From positions 1-43,118 of the forward strand of contig JALHMM010000052.1 of assembly GCA_022844045.1 (NCBI GenBank): DNA of 43,118 nt, read 5' to 3'. This document shows, piece by piece, positions 31,688 to 40,625 of the stretch (positions within the stretch are counted from its first letter, which is position 1; each line of letters opens with the position of its first letter). This DNA comes from Reyranellaceae bacterium (GTDB lineage: Bacteria > Pseudomonadota > Alphaproteobacteria > Reyranellales > Reyranellaceae). The position numbers and the translations under genes are program-made. The notes under the pieces were generated by a model. The model searched no databases, had not been told where the DNA came from, and was given only the letters and a program-made list of their open reading frames with translations.

Positions 31688-32290
31688 TCAGCGACGCCGA
31701 AACACGACCGTCAGGTTGTTGGCCGGCATTTCGGTGACGTCGTCGAGGCTCAGCCCGTGAGCATCAGCGGCCCGGGTGACGGCGCCGAGGTCGCGGATGC
31801 CCCAGCTTGGATCGCGCCGCCGAAGCTCGGCGTCGAACGCGGCGTTTGACGGCGCGGTGTGCACGCCGTCGCGCATGAACGGACCATAGAGCACGAGCGG
31901 CGCGCCCGGCGGTACCACGCGCCCGGCGCCGCGCAGCATGCCCTCGGCCACGATCCATGGCGCGATGTGAATGACGTTGGCGCTGAACATCGCGTCGGCG
32001 TGAGTCACTGGCCAGGTTTCGGACGTGACGTCGAGCACCAGCGGCGGTTCCACCGTCGACGCGCCATGCTCGCGCGCCCAGCCCGTGATGCTGGCGAAGT
32101 CCGTATCGCTGGCGTCGGTCGGCTGCCAGCGCAGCGGCGCGAGCGCGGCGGCGAAGTAGGCGGCATGCTCGCCGCTGCCCGAGCCGATCTCCAGCGCGGT
32201 GCCCGTGCCAGGCAGCACGCGGCGCAGCACGGTGAGGATCGGATCGCGGTTGCGCAGGGTGGCGGGGGCGTGGCGAAGGCTCATGCGCAT
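31688..32290 (-). CDS. DUF938 SAM-dependent methyltransferase-like protein
   Basis: This 200-aa protein is of the DUF938 family. The N-terminal HAPATLRNRDPILTVLRRVL resembles the family start (similar to SPAAxRNRxPIL), followed by the SAM-binding glycine loop ALEIGSGSGEHAAYFA, motif II DASDTDF, and FSANVIHIAPW. The C-terminal half has GAPLVLYGPFMRDGVHT and ELRRRDPSWGIRDL, both family signatures. The methyl acceptor is unknown. Either of two in-frame ATGs (32290, 32284) may be used and neither has a clear ribosome site. It is divergent from the secreted protein gene 40 bases away. Confidence 0.88.
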   Translation of the reverse strand: MRMSLRHAPATLRNRDPILTVLRRVLPGTGTALEIGSGSGEHAAYFAAALAPLRWQPTDASDTDFASITGWAREHGASTVEPPLVLDVTSETWPVTHADAMFSANVIHIAPWIVAEGMLRGAGRVVPPGAPLVLYGPFMRDGVHTAPSNAAFDAELRRRDPSWGIRDLGAVTRAADAHGLSLDDVTEMPANNLTVVFRRR

Positions 32291-32330
32291 CGGATGGCAT
32301 GGAAGCGGTGCCCGGGTAAAGTGAGCCGCG

Positions 32331-32846
32331 ATGCGTGCGCCGCTTGTTCTCCTTTTCGCTCTCGCCGGGCCGGCTGTGGCGCAGCCTGTCGGCGAGACGC
32401 CGCGGATGACGGCGCCTCAGGGCTATCGTCAGATGAAGCCCGAGCAGCGCGACGGCGACTGGGCGACGACCGAATGGCGCACAACAAGCCAGGAGGAAAG
32501 GCTGCTGCGCATGATCGGCCGGGGCGGCGCGGTCGTCGCCCCGACCGCCTACCGCGACGCCATGGAACTGAGCCCGCTGAGGCGGTGCACCGTGGGCCCG
32601 ATCCGCGAAGGCCGCGACAACGGCTACCCCTACGCGCTGTGGGCGGCGAGTTGCCGCTCGGCCGATGCCGCCGCGCAGCTGGAGGAGACCTGGACCAAGG
32701 CGATCCAGGGCCGCGAGGCGCTCTACGTCGTGCACAAGGCCTTCGCCTACAACCCGTACGATGCCGATGTCACGCGCTGGGTCGCGTATCTCGGGCGGGT
32801 GCAGCTATGCGATCCGAGGCTGCCGGATCGGCCCTGTCGCCGCTAA
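32331..32846 (+). CDS. Secreted or periplasmic protein of unknown function
   Basis: This 171-aa protein has a clear signal peptide: MRAP, a hydrophobic run LVLLFALAGPA, and a VAQ cleavage site near residue 18. The mature part is about 150 residues with cysteines in RRCTVG, AASCRS, VQLCDP and RPCRR, an even number that could form two disulfides in the periplasm. No family is recognised. The composition is Arg/Ala-rich. It is followed after 34 bases by the alcohol dehydrogenase gene and may share its transcript. Confidence 0.75.
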   Translation: MRAPLVLLFALAGPAVAQPVGETPRMTAPQGYRQMKPEQRDGDWATTEWRTTSQEERLLRMIGRGGAVVAPTAYRDAMELSPLRRCTVGPIREGRDNGYPYALWAASCRSADAAAQLEETWTKAIQGREALYVVHKAFAYNPYDADVTRWVAYLGRVQLCDPRLPDRPCRR

Positions 32847-32880
32847 GCTCTGCCCAACGAACCGATCGGGAGACAACGCC

Positions 32881-34011
32881 ATGAAGATGCGCGCCGCCGT
32901 GCTGACCACCACTTCCGCGCCGCAGCCTTTCGCCAAGAGCAAGCCGCTCAGCATCGAGGAGATCGAGCTCGATCCGCCGGGCGAGGGCGAGGTGCTGGTG
33001 AAGGTCGGCGGGGCGGGGCTTTGCCACTCCGATCTGTCGATCATCAATGGCGACCGACCGCGGCCGGTGCCGATGGTGCCCGGCCACGAGGGCTCGGGCG
33101 AGATCGTCGAGGTCGGCGCGGGCGTGCATGACGTGAAGGTCGGCGACCATATCTGCTTCACCTTCAACGTCAGCTGCGGCCGCTGCCGGCGCTGCCTGGA
33201 GGGCCGGCCCTATATCTGCGAGCGCTCGGTGGCGCCGCGTGCCGCCGGCGCGCTGCTGTCGGGCCAGAAGCGCCTGCGCCGCGGCGGCGAGTTCATCGGC
33301 CATGCCTCGGGCGTGTCGTGCTTCGCCGAGTACGCGGTGGTCGATCGCGGCTCGGTCGTGGTGATCGATCGCAGCCTGCCGCTCGACATCGCCGCCCTGT
33401 TCGGCTGCGCCGTGGTCACCGGCGTGGGCGCGGTGGTCAACACGGCGCAGATCCAGCCGGGCAGCACGGTGGCGGTGGTCGGGCTGGGCGGCGTCGGACT
33501 GAGCGGCCTCCTGGGCGCGGTGCTGGCGGGCGCCGGGCGCATCATCGCCATCGACCTGTCGGACGAGAAGCTCGGCCTGGCGCGCCAGCTCGGCGCCACC
33601 GACACGGTCAATGCCGGCGAAGCCGACCATGTGCAGCAGGTGCACGACCTGACAGGCGGCGGCGTCGACTATGCCTTCGATTTCGCCGGCACGATCAAGG
33701 CGATGGAGACCGCCTATATGGCGACGCGCTGGGGCGGCACGACGGTGAGCGCCGGCCTGTCGCCCAACGCCGCCAAGTTCTCCTTCGCGCAGAGTGTGCT
33801 GGTCAGCGAGGAGAAAACCATCAAGGGCAGCTACATGGGCAGCTGCGTGCCGGTGCGCGATATCCCGCGTTTCATCGGCCTGTACCAGCAGGGCAAGCTG
33901 CCGGTCGACCGCATGGTCAGCCGTCGAGTCGGCCTGGATGAGATGAATGAAGGCTTCGACCGGCTGCAGGCGGTGGCGACGGTGCGCCAGCTGCTCGTGC
34001 CGCACGGCTGA
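32881..34011 (+). CDS. Zinc-dependent alcohol dehydrogenase (MDR family)
   Basis: This 376-aa medium-chain dehydrogenase has a catalytic zinc site at GLCHSDL (Cys) and GHEGSGEIVE (His/Glu), and the four structural-zinc cysteines in CGRCRRCLEGRPYIC. The Rossmann fold has VGLGGVGLSG, with Asp in IIAIDLSDEKL favouring NAD(H). Length and the extended structural-zinc region place it near the class III-like and aryl/aliphatic alcohol dehydrogenases. Substrate is unknown. The ATG at 32881 has GGGAG about nine bases upstream. The tRNA-Ser gene follows on the other strand, 12 bases after the stop. Confidence 0.94.
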   Translation: MKMRAAVLTTTSAPQPFAKSKPLSIEEIELDPPGEGEVLVKVGGAGLCHSDLSIINGDRPRPVPMVPGHEGSGEIVEVGAGVHDVKVGDHICFTFNVSCGRCRRCLEGRPYICERSVAPRAAGALLSGQKRLRRGGEFIGHASGVSCFAEYAVVDRGSVVVIDRSLPLDIAALFGCAVVTGVGAVVNTAQIQPGSTVAVVGLGGVGLSGLLGAVLAGAGRIIAIDLSDEKLGLARQLGATDTVNAGEADHVQQVHDLTGGGVDYAFDFAGTIKAMETAYMATRWGGTTVSAGLSPNAAKFSFAQSVLVSEEKTIKGSYMGSCVPVRDIPRFIGLYQQGKLPVDRMVSRRVGLDEMNEGFDRLQAVATVRQLLVPHG

Positions 34012-34023
34012 GCTTGGCCGGGA

Positions 34024-34113
34024 TGGCGGACGGGGTGGGATTCGAACCCACGGTGAGCTTGCACCCACGCCGGTTTTCAAGACCGGTGCCTTAAACCGCT
34101 CGGCCACCCGTCC
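34024..34113 (-). tRNA. tRNA-Ser (anticodon UGA)
   Basis: Read on the minus strand, this 90-base gene starts GGACGGGTGGCCGAGCGG and ends with the T-arm GGTTCGAATCC, the acceptor strand CCCGTCC, discriminator G and an encoded CCA (34024-34026). The acceptor stem GGACGGG pairs perfectly with CCCGTCC. The anticodon loop CTTGAAA between CCGGT and ACCGG arms gives anticodon TGA, serine. The long variable arm between anticodon and T stems is the class II form expected for serine. Confidence 0.95.
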
Positions 34114-34276
34114 CTGTCAGCCAGGCCAGAGCGGGGCACTATCATGACTGGCCGGGGTCTGCCAGCGCGGGGCGGGCGCCGCCCTTCAAGGCATCTTGCG
34201 AAGAGGCGCCGATCGCGAGATGGTGCCGCTCAGGGGTAGGCATAATGCGGCACGTTTGCGCCGCGTGGAGCTATGT

Positions 34277-34435
34277 GTGTCAAGCACGGCGATCGGCTTT
34301 CTGATTCTCCTTATGTTGGCGATCACCATCGCCTGGATCTGGTTCCGCGGCGGGGAACGCCTGTTGAATTGGCCGATCAGGATCCTGTTTGGCATTCTGG
34401 CCGTGGTGGCGGTCGCCTTGATCGCGGGCTTCTAG
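34277..34435 (+). CDS. Small two-helix membrane protein
   Basis: This predicted 52-aa protein has two transmembrane helices: about residues 5-22 (AIGFLILLMLAITIAWIWF) and 36-52 (LFGILAVVAVALIAGF), joined by the basic loop RGGERLLNWPIR. The start is GTG at 34277, six bases after GGAG at 34267-34270. The overlapping ATG at 34273 is out of frame and gives no hydrophobic pattern. It stands alone, between tRNA-Ser and the convergent Rieske beta gene (10 bases between stops). Function is unknown; the regular helix pattern and ribosome site argue for a real gene. Confidence 0.55.
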   Translation: MSSTAIGFLILLMLAITIAWIWFRGGERLLNWPIRILFGILAVVAVALIAGF

Positions 34436-34445
34436 CGATCGCGCC

Positions 34446-34946
34446 TCAGATCAGGAAGGCCATGTTCCATTGCGGTGCGTCGGCGGTCACCAGCTCGACC
34501 ACCTTGCGCGACATGCGCAGCCGACCCCCAACTCGACGCAGGCCGTGGGTGGCGCGGCCGGGCCAAATGCGTAGCGCCGTGCCAGCCTGTACCGCCAGTT
34601 CGTAGAGCACGAAGTTCGAGGCGACGGTGTAGACGCCGGCGTCGTGGTCGACCGCCAGCACCTCGATGTTCGAGACGATGCGGCGCATCGGCGAGGGCGG
34701 CGACTGGGCGTGGCGCAGGCCGGTCTTGAGCTGGCGGATGCGCGTGGCCAGCCGGGCGCGGTTGTCGTTGATGTAGGACAGGCGATCGGCCGGATCGTAG
34801 TCGGCGCGCCCGCGCGGCACCCAGTACTGCATGTCGTCGGCGACAAGCGCCTCCCATTCGTCGTAGCGCGACTCGTCGGCCAGACGCGCCTCGAGATAGA
34901 GAAAGTCCTCGATCTCGCGCCTGAGCTGCTCGGGCAGAGGGCTCAA
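34446..34946 (-). CDS. Aromatic-ring-hydroxylating dioxygenase, beta subunit
   Basis: This 166-aa protein is of the NTF2-like ring-hydroxylating beta subunit family. Typical features are EQLRREIEDFLYLEARLADE at the start, the DMQYWVP strand, RRIVSNIEVL and the C-terminal RMSRKVVELV. Beta subunits are structural and pack with the Rieske alpha chains as alpha3beta3. The start is TTG at 34946, overlapping the TGA of the alpha gene in a TTGA junction, with GGAG about 8 bases upstream of it; no ATG fits. Coupled translation would give equal amounts of both chains. Confidence 0.9.
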   Translation of the reverse strand: MSPLPEQLRREIEDFLYLEARLADESRYDEWEALVADDMQYWVPRGRADYDPADRLSYINDNRARLATRIRQLKTGLRHAQSPPSPMRRIVSNIEVLAVDHDAGVYTVASNFVLYELAVQAGTALRIWPGRATHGLRRVGGRLRMSRKVVELVTADAPQWNMAFLI

Positions 34947-36223
34947 GCGCGGCTCTCCATGACGTGGCGGTAGTGGCGCCAGAAGGCGCGGTTGGTGGTC
35001 TCGTCGCTGACATGGCCAACCCGCGTGCCGTCGGCCTCGCTGGTCTCGCGCGCCCGGCCGCGGCTGAGATCGACCCAGCCCGGCCCGTTGTCGCCACCGT
35101 TGGTCGGCGGCTTCAGGCCTTGGAAGCCCAGCTGCATGCGCTCGGCGATGATCGCGTCGTCGGGCACGATGAAGCTGGCCGGCCCAAGCCCGGCCTCGGA
35201 CTGGCGCACCAAGCGGCGGTTGAGCGCTTGGTCGACGCCCTCGAGCTGCAGCGCGGTATGCACATGCAGCACCGCGCCGACATCGACGGGATCGACCCGC
35301 GCGACGTTGCCTTCGCCGAGGAACAGGTTGGGGAAGATGAAGCCGTGCGGCGGGCCGTCCCACAGCAATCGGTCGGCGCGCTCCTTGCCGTGCTTCGCCT
35401 CCAGCGCCGCGCAATACGAGGCGACCTTGTCACGCGTCGTGCCGAGCCAGGCGAGCTCGCGGCGATAGCTTGGGCGGAGGTCGAGTTCCGACACGCCGCC
35501 GCCATGGTCGATGGCGCGCGAGACGTTCTTCGATTCACCGCCGATCACCGTCTCGTCGTAGTAGTTGTCGGGCACCGCGCGCAGCATCGAGGCGTGTACG
35601 AAATCGAGGTGGTAGCCGTCGCTGTCGCTCTCCGGCCACATCTTCCAGTTCGAGTCGATGCGATGGCCGATCCAGCCGGCGCCGAAATGGATGTTGCCTG
35701 ATGGCGACAGATCGCACAGCCGGTCGATCAGGTCGCGGCCGCCGGCGCCCAGGTGATCGGCGAGCGGCCCGGCGTCGCCCGACATGTTGGCGAAGATGAA
35801 GCCGCGATGGCTGGCGACCTGGCCGGCGCGATCGAGCGGCATGTCGGCGCGGTCGCGGTCGAAGCCGGCCTTGTGCGACACCGCGCGCAGCGAGCCGTCG
35901 AGGCCGAAGGTCCAGCCGTGATAGATGCACTGGAAGCGGCTGTCGTGGCCGCGCTCCTTCCAGCACAGCCGGTTGCCGCGATGGGCGCAGCGATTGGCCA
36001 GCACGCGCACGACATTCTCGCGATCGCGCACCATGATCACCGATTCCAGGCCGATCGAGCGCGTCACCCAGTCGCCCGGTGTGGCGATCTCCGACTCGTG
36101 GCCGAGGAAGACCCAGCCGCGCCGGAAGATGCGATCCATTTCCTCGGCGAAGATCCCGGGGTCGGTGTACAGGCTGCCGTGCACCCGATCGTCGCGCACC
36201 AGGGCCGCGTATGGGCCGGTCAT
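34943..36223 (-). CDS. Aromatic-ring-hydroxylating dioxygenase, alpha subunit (Rieske)
   Basis: This 426-aa catalytic subunit has a Rieske [2Fe-2S] cluster bound by Cys79, His81, Cys99 and His102 (CAHRGNRLC, then QCIYHGW). The mononuclear iron site has bridging Asp202 and His205/His210 in SDSDGYHLDFVH. Such enzymes insert oxygen into aromatic rings or related substrates, which are not determinable here. The ATG at 36223 follows GGGAGGA, eight bases away. The beta subunit follows directly; no ferredoxin or reductase gene is nearby, so electrons must come from elsewhere. Confidence 0.94.
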   Translation of the reverse strand: MTGPYAALVRDDRVHGSLYTDPGIFAEEMDRIFRRGWVFLGHESEIATPGDWVTRSIGLESVIMVRDRENVVRVLANRCAHRGNRLCWKERGHDSRFQCIYHGWTFGLDGSLRAVSHKAGFDRDRADMPLDRAGQVASHRGFIFANMSGDAGPLADHLGAGGRDLIDRLCDLSPSGNIHFGAGWIGHRIDSNWKMWPESDSDGYHLDFVHASMLRAVPDNYYDETVIGGESKNVSRAIDHGGGVSELDLRPSYRRELAWLGTTRDKVASYCAALEAKHGKERADRLLWDGPPHGFIFPNLFLGEGNVARVDPVDVGAVLHVHTALQLEGVDQALNRRLVRQSEAGLGPASFIVPDDAIIAERMQLGFQGLKPPTNGGDNGPGWVDLSRGRARETSEADGTRVGHVSDETTNRAFWRHYRHVMESRA

Positions 36224-36320
36224 GGCGTATCCTCCCGCGCTTTGCCGCATTCAATCGTGCGGCCGGCCCGCTGACAAACCGTTTCCGGCACAAACCTCCA
36301 CCTGCGATGCTGCCGCCACC

Positions 36321-37313
36321 ATGGCCGATGAAGAACGCGACCGCCTCGCCGCCCGCTACCGCCGCTTCGCCGAGGACGAGGCGCGCGGCCGCTCGCCGAG
36401 TTACGAGGCCATCACCAGCGCGATCGCCGATGATCGCGCGACCCTCGATTTCCTGCTGAGCCTGCCCGACGACAAGCGGCAGCCCAACCTGCTGCTGGCG
36501 GCGCTGCGCCACCTTTTCGGCACGCAACCGGACTGGGACCGTTTCCGCGCGACGTTGATGGCCAATGCCGAGGCCATTCGCGCGCTGATGATGGCCCGCG
36601 CGACGCAGACCAACGAGCCGGCGCGCTGCGCGGTGCTGCTGCCGATCCTCGCGCGGCTGCCGCAACCGATCGCGCTGGTCGAGGTCGGCGCGTCCGCCGG
36701 GCTGTGCCTGCTGCCCGACTTCTACGGCTACGATTACGGACGCCGCGCGCTGGCACCGCGACCGCTGTCGATCGACGCGCCGATGTTCCCTTGCGCCGCG
36801 AGCGCCGACACGCCGCTGCCCGAGGCGCTGCCCTTCATCGTCTGGCGCGCCGGCCTCGACCTCAGCCCGATCGACGCCGCCGATCGCGCGCAGGCGGCGT
36901 GGCTCGAGACGCTGGTGTGGCCCGAGCAGACCGAGCGCGCCGCCCGGTTGCGCAGCGCATTGAAGGTCGTCGCGCTGCAGAAGCCGCGCGTCGATCAGGG
37001 CGACCTGCTGGGCGACAAGCTGGCGGAACTCTGCGCGCTGGCGCCAAAGAGCGCCACCCTCGTGGTCTTCCACACCGCCGCGCTGGGCTACGTCGCCGAT
37101 CGCGCACAACGCCAGCGATTCGCCGCGAGCGTGCGCACGCTCGGCCCGTGCTGGATCGCCAACGAATCGCCGCGCGTTTTTCCCGAGCATGCCGAGGGCG
37201 CGGGCGAGCCGCCGACTGCCGGCCAGTTCCTGATGGCCGTCAACGGCGCACCGGTCGCCTGGACCGATCCGCACGGCGCGTCGCTGGAATGGATCGCCGA
37301 CCCGGTGCTCTGA
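36321..37313 (+). CDS. DUF2332 family protein
   Basis: This 330-aa cytoplasmic protein is of the DUF2332 family. The N-terminal RYRRFAEDEARGRSPSYEAI, the central LLPILARLPQPIALVEVGAS followed by AGLCLLPDFYGYDYG, and the late STLxVFHTA-like LVVFHTAALGYV are family landmarks. The EVGASAGL segment resembles a SAM-binding glycine loop, so a methyltransferase-like fold is plausible, but no activity is known to me. The ATG at 36321 begins the conserved start. It is divergent from the Rieske alpha gene across 97 bases and is followed after 26 bases by the amidase gene. Confidence 0.87.
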   Translation: MADEERDRLAARYRRFAEDEARGRSPSYEAITSAIADDRATLDFLLSLPDDKRQPNLLLAALRHLFGTQPDWDRFRATLMANAEAIRALMMARATQTNEPARCAVLLPILARLPQPIALVEVGASAGLCLLPDFYGYDYGRRALAPRPLSIDAPMFPCAASADTPLPEALPFIVWRAGLDLSPIDAADRAQAAWLETLVWPEQTERAARLRSALKVVALQKPRVDQGDLLGDKLAELCALAPKSATLVVFHTAALGYVADRAQRQRFAASVRTLGPCWIANESPRVFPEHAEGAGEPPTAGQFLMAVNGAPVAWTDPHGASLEWIADPVL

Positions 37314-37339
37314 TAGCCTTGTGGGCAGAGGAGGGCACC

Positions 37340-38239
37340 ATGCCGCGCCACGCTTATCTCTTCAGTATCAATCCCAACACGCCGCCGATGATGAAGGTGC
37401 AGCCCGACGAGGAGTTCCGCATCGAGGTGCTGGGCTCGCTGGCGGAGATCGAGGATGTGCGCAGCGTGCCGGTGCCGTTCACGCCGGAATGCGAGGGCCA
37501 TCCGCTCACGCCGATCGCCGGGCCGATCGTCGTGCATGGCGCCGAGCCGGGCGACGCGGTGGCGATCGACCTGCTGGAGATCACGCCCGGCCCCGACGGC
37601 GTCACCGCGATCCTCAAGCAGTTCGGCGTGCTGAAGGATGAGTTCGCCGAGCCCAAGGCGCTCGCCTGTCCGGTGCGCGACGGCATGGCATGGTTCGGCG
37701 ACCGCATCCCGATCCCGCTCTATCCCAATCTCGGCACCATCTCGACCATGCCGACCGATGGCTACAAGCCGAGCTATGCCGGCCCCTATGGCGGCGATTT
37801 CGACCAGCGCGACGTAGGCGTCGGCTCGCGCGTGCATCTGCCGGTGATCCATCCGGGCGCGCAGGTGTTCTTCGCCGATCCGCATGCGGTGATCAGCGAC
37901 GGCATCATCTCGGGCACCGGCGTCGAGTGCAGCGCCACGGTCCGTGCGCGCATCGGGCTCAACAAGAACGTCGCGCTCGACCGGCCGATCATCGAGCAGA
38001 AGGACACCATCCAGATCCTCGGCTGGGGTCCCACCGTCGAGGCGGCGACCGAGGATGCCTCACGCGGCGCCGTCGATTTCGTGGCGAGCCGCACCAAGCT
38101 GTCGCGCGAGGAGGCCTACATGCTGCTGGGCATCACCGGCGAGCTGCGCGTCGGCACGTCACCGCGCCCTGTCATGTGCGCCCGCCTGATGATCCCGCGC
38201 GCAGTGCTGGAAGCAGCGGGGATGACGAAAGTGATCTGA
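37340..38239 (+). CDS. Acetamidase/formamidase family protein
   Basis: This 299-aa protein is of the FmdA/AmdA family, which hydrolyses formamide, acetamide or related small amides to ammonia and acid. Landmarks are IAGPIVVHGAEPGDAVAIDL near residue 60, the metal-site region STMPTDGYKPS with PYGGDFDQRDVGVGSRVHLP, and FADPHAVISDGIISGTGVEC. The C-terminal SREEAYMLLGITGELRVG is also typical. The ATG has GGAGG six bases upstream. It probably forms an operon with the DUF2332 gene. Exact amide substrate is not determinable. Confidence 0.92.
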   Translation: MPRHAYLFSINPNTPPMMKVQPDEEFRIEVLGSLAEIEDVRSVPVPFTPECEGHPLTPIAGPIVVHGAEPGDAVAIDLLEITPGPDGVTAILKQFGVLKDEFAEPKALACPVRDGMAWFGDRIPIPLYPNLGTISTMPTDGYKPSYAGPYGGDFDQRDVGVGSRVHLPVIHPGAQVFFADPHAVISDGIISGTGVECSATVRARIGLNKNVALDRPIIEQKDTIQILGWGPTVEAATEDASRGAVDFVASRTKLSREEAYMLLGITGELRVGTSPRPVMCARLMIPRAVLEAAGMTKVI

Positions 38240-38253
38240 CTGGGAGGCGGCGG

Positions 38254-38373
38254 TTAGTCGCGCTGACGTTGCTCTTCCTTCTCCCTTTTGCGTTGTTGGA
38301 GATGTGCCCGAAGGCCGATGAAAGCCAGCAGGAGCGATCCTAGAGCACCAATTAAGGCCAGAATCATCACCAT
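38254..38373 (-). CDS. Possible small single-helix membrane protein
   Basis: This candidate 39-aa ORF has one hydrophobic helix (MVMILALIGALGSLLLAFIG) followed by a strongly charged tail with LQQRKREKEEQRQRD. It starts nine bases after the stop of the aldolase fragment on the same strand and ends 15 bases before the stop of the amidase gene. The ribosome site is weak (AGAG). The neat helix-then-charge pattern and the otherwise empty interval suggest a real small protein, but no family is recognised and coding status is uncertain. Confidence 0.35.
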   Translation of the reverse strand: MVMILALIGALGSLLLAFIGLRAHLQQRKREKEEQRQRD

Positions 38374-38382
38374 CGCGAAGCT

Positions 38383-38874
38383 CTAGTTCCGGTAGCTCGC
38401 ATCCGTCGAATCGAGCAGCCGCAGCATCGCCGGCCATTCGAGGATGCCCCAGGGGCGCCGCACGTTGCGGTCGTAGAGGTGGGCGGCGCGGGCGGCGGTC
38501 TGCGTCGTGGGTAACGACAGCTCGGTTTTCGCAGCCATGGCGTCGGCCTGCACCTTGCAGGCCATCTCCAGCCAGTACATGGCGTTGAAGGCTTCCTCGA
38601 TGGTCTGGCCGCAGGTCAGCAGGCCGTGGTTGCGCAGGATCATGGCGTCGTGCGGGCCGAGATCGGCGACCAGGCGGGCGCGCTCGTCCATGTCGACAGC
38701 CGGGCCTTCGTAGTCGTGATAGCCGATGCGGCCATGGAAACGCATGGCGTGCTGGGTCCATGGCAGCGGCCCGCATTCCATCGTCGAAACCGTCAAGCCC
38801 GCAGGGGTGTGGGTGTGCAAGCCATATCGCGCCGCAGAGCGCGCAAGACAACCACCGATTGTCATGCCAAGCAA
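38383..38874 (-). pseudogene. Class II aldolase/adducin family protein, 5'-truncated
   Basis: The remaining frame matches the C-terminal two thirds of class II aldolase/adducin proteins: HTHTPAGLTVSTMECGPLP, QHAMRFHGRIGYHDYEGPAV, and AMILRNHGLLTCGQTIEEAF. Family proteins are about 250 residues; here similarity begins abruptly at LHTHTPAG (38826), and the preceding 17 codons (GGCLARSAARYG and before) do not resemble the family in any frame. About 80-90 N-terminal residues, including half the active site, are missing, although the zinc-ligand His-Thr-His is kept. The break coincides with the start of low-G+C DNA carrying the nuclease-NACHT gene. Confidence 0.8.
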
Positions 38875-38887
38875 CCCCGGATAGACT
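38859..38887 (+). promoter_or_regulatory. Candidate promoter of the nuclease-NACHT gene
   Basis: TTGTCA (38859-38864) and TAGACT (38882-38887) are spaced by 17 bases, a good vegetative promoter match, 39 bases before the start codon. It lies inside the non-homologous 5' part of the aldolase fragment and probably came in with the NACHT gene. Confidence 0.5.
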
Positions 38888-40625
38888 TTAGAAAAGGCCT
38901 TTACGATTCAGATGATGGGGGGAGCCATGAGCACCACGGAGATCGGCGACCGCTTTCGCGATGAAGTCACCGAATTACTTCGGGTCCGAGGCTTTTCTCC
39001 AATAAGTGAGATCCTAAGCGGCCACAAACGTGTAGACATACTTTTCGAAGAGACAACGTTCGGGAAAGCGAGACGTTACGCTGTCGAGGCCAAGAACTGG
39101 AGCGCTCCATTAAGCAAGACCGATCTCGAAGCAATATATGGCGGGTATGCGTCCCTACTTCTCAACAACAAGATCGACGAACTTCTAGTTGTATCTCGCC
39201 ATCGTCTTACATCGCCCGCCGCCAAGAACTTCATTCAAGACACACCGCACTTCAGTCATTTGACATTCAATGAATTTCAAGAATCTATTCTCGGATTCCA
39301 TCAATACTTATCGGCTTATGTCTACGCGCATCAGTCTGATGGCCTCGAAGAATACTACATACCGCCAGTATTAGATGACGGGAGATCATTGGAAGATCAT
39401 ATAGAGAGCTGGCTATCGTCTGACAGCAAACATCCCATAGCAATCATTGCAGGTTATGGTATGGGCAAGACGAGCTTTGCTCGCCATCTCGCGTTCCAGC
39501 TGGCGCAGCGGTTTCTCGCCGGTGAACCAGGCCGCGTCCCTATACTGGTAGCACTCGGAACGATATCCAGAGAGCAGAGTCTGGAGGGCTTGGTAGGAAC
39601 GGTGTTGGCGGGCAGTAATCCAGCTGTTGTAAACTACAATTTCCCAACATTCTCCCACTTGAACGAACTCGGTCGCTTTGTAATTTTCCTCGATGGCTTC
39701 GATGAAATGAAGCACATGATGAGCCAATCGGAGTTCTATGCGACATTCGATGAGCTAAATAAGTTAGCACGAGGGCGAGCCAAAGTCATTTTGTCCGGAC
39801 GCCCCACCGCGTTCCTTTCGGACTCCGAGCGCGAGACGGTTCTACGTGGCGCACAGAAGGTCGGCCGCGCCACTGTATCCAAGCCCGGCGCGCCGAAGTA
39901 CACTGAGTTAAAGCTGTCACTATTTTCTCCAGATCAACTCCGAAAGTTTATTCGGTCGTACATGGAGCGGCATCGGCGCGTCGGAAACATCGAGGTCAGC
40001 GATTCTCTGCTTCAGAAGCGGCAAATTGAGATTGAGGACAAAGCTCACGAGGAACTCATATCTAGGCCTATCCATGCTCGAATGCTGGCTGACTTGGCCA
40101 CCGACCCAGGCTTCAGCATAGGCGGCCTTTCACGTTTTGGATTGTACGATCATTTTGTGAACCACTTGATCGCTCAGGAGATAAGGAAACCGGGTAGAGG
40201 TCGCCTCTATCGTGCTACCGACCGACGCCTCTTTCTGGCGGACCTCGCGTGGTATCTGTGGACGTCGGAATCGTCGAAACTCGGATGCCGTCTTGATGAT
40301 TTGCCGGACGACTTGTTTCTTGCGTATAAGCCAGACGGCGAAGACCTCATGTCGGTCAAGCGTGACCTGCTATCGGGATCGTTTCTCGACGAAAAGGCCG
40401 GGGGCGTTTTCTTCTTTTCACACCGATCTTTCCAGGAATTTCTAGTAGCTGAACACATTTGGAATCGGATGGTCGACGAACCAAACTTAACCGCAACTGT
40501 CGCAGACCACATGGTTCAAATGATTAGTCCAGAGGTTTTTGACTTTCTACGTGATCGTGACGATCGCGATTTCTTCAAGTCCCTGCTCTCACTTATTTCA
40601 GAAAAGAAGCTACTCGTACCACTCG

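Noticed and set aside
36244..36263. GCCGCA-N8-TGCGGC inverted repeat between the Rieske alpha and DUF2332 genes
   Set aside because: Possible operator, but six-base arms are weak in G+C-rich DNA and no regulator gene is adjacent.
35535..37274. 579-codon minus-strand frame opposite DUF2332 running into the Rieske alpha gene
   Set aside because: It covers two well-supported genes in the wrong frame or strand and shows no family sequence.
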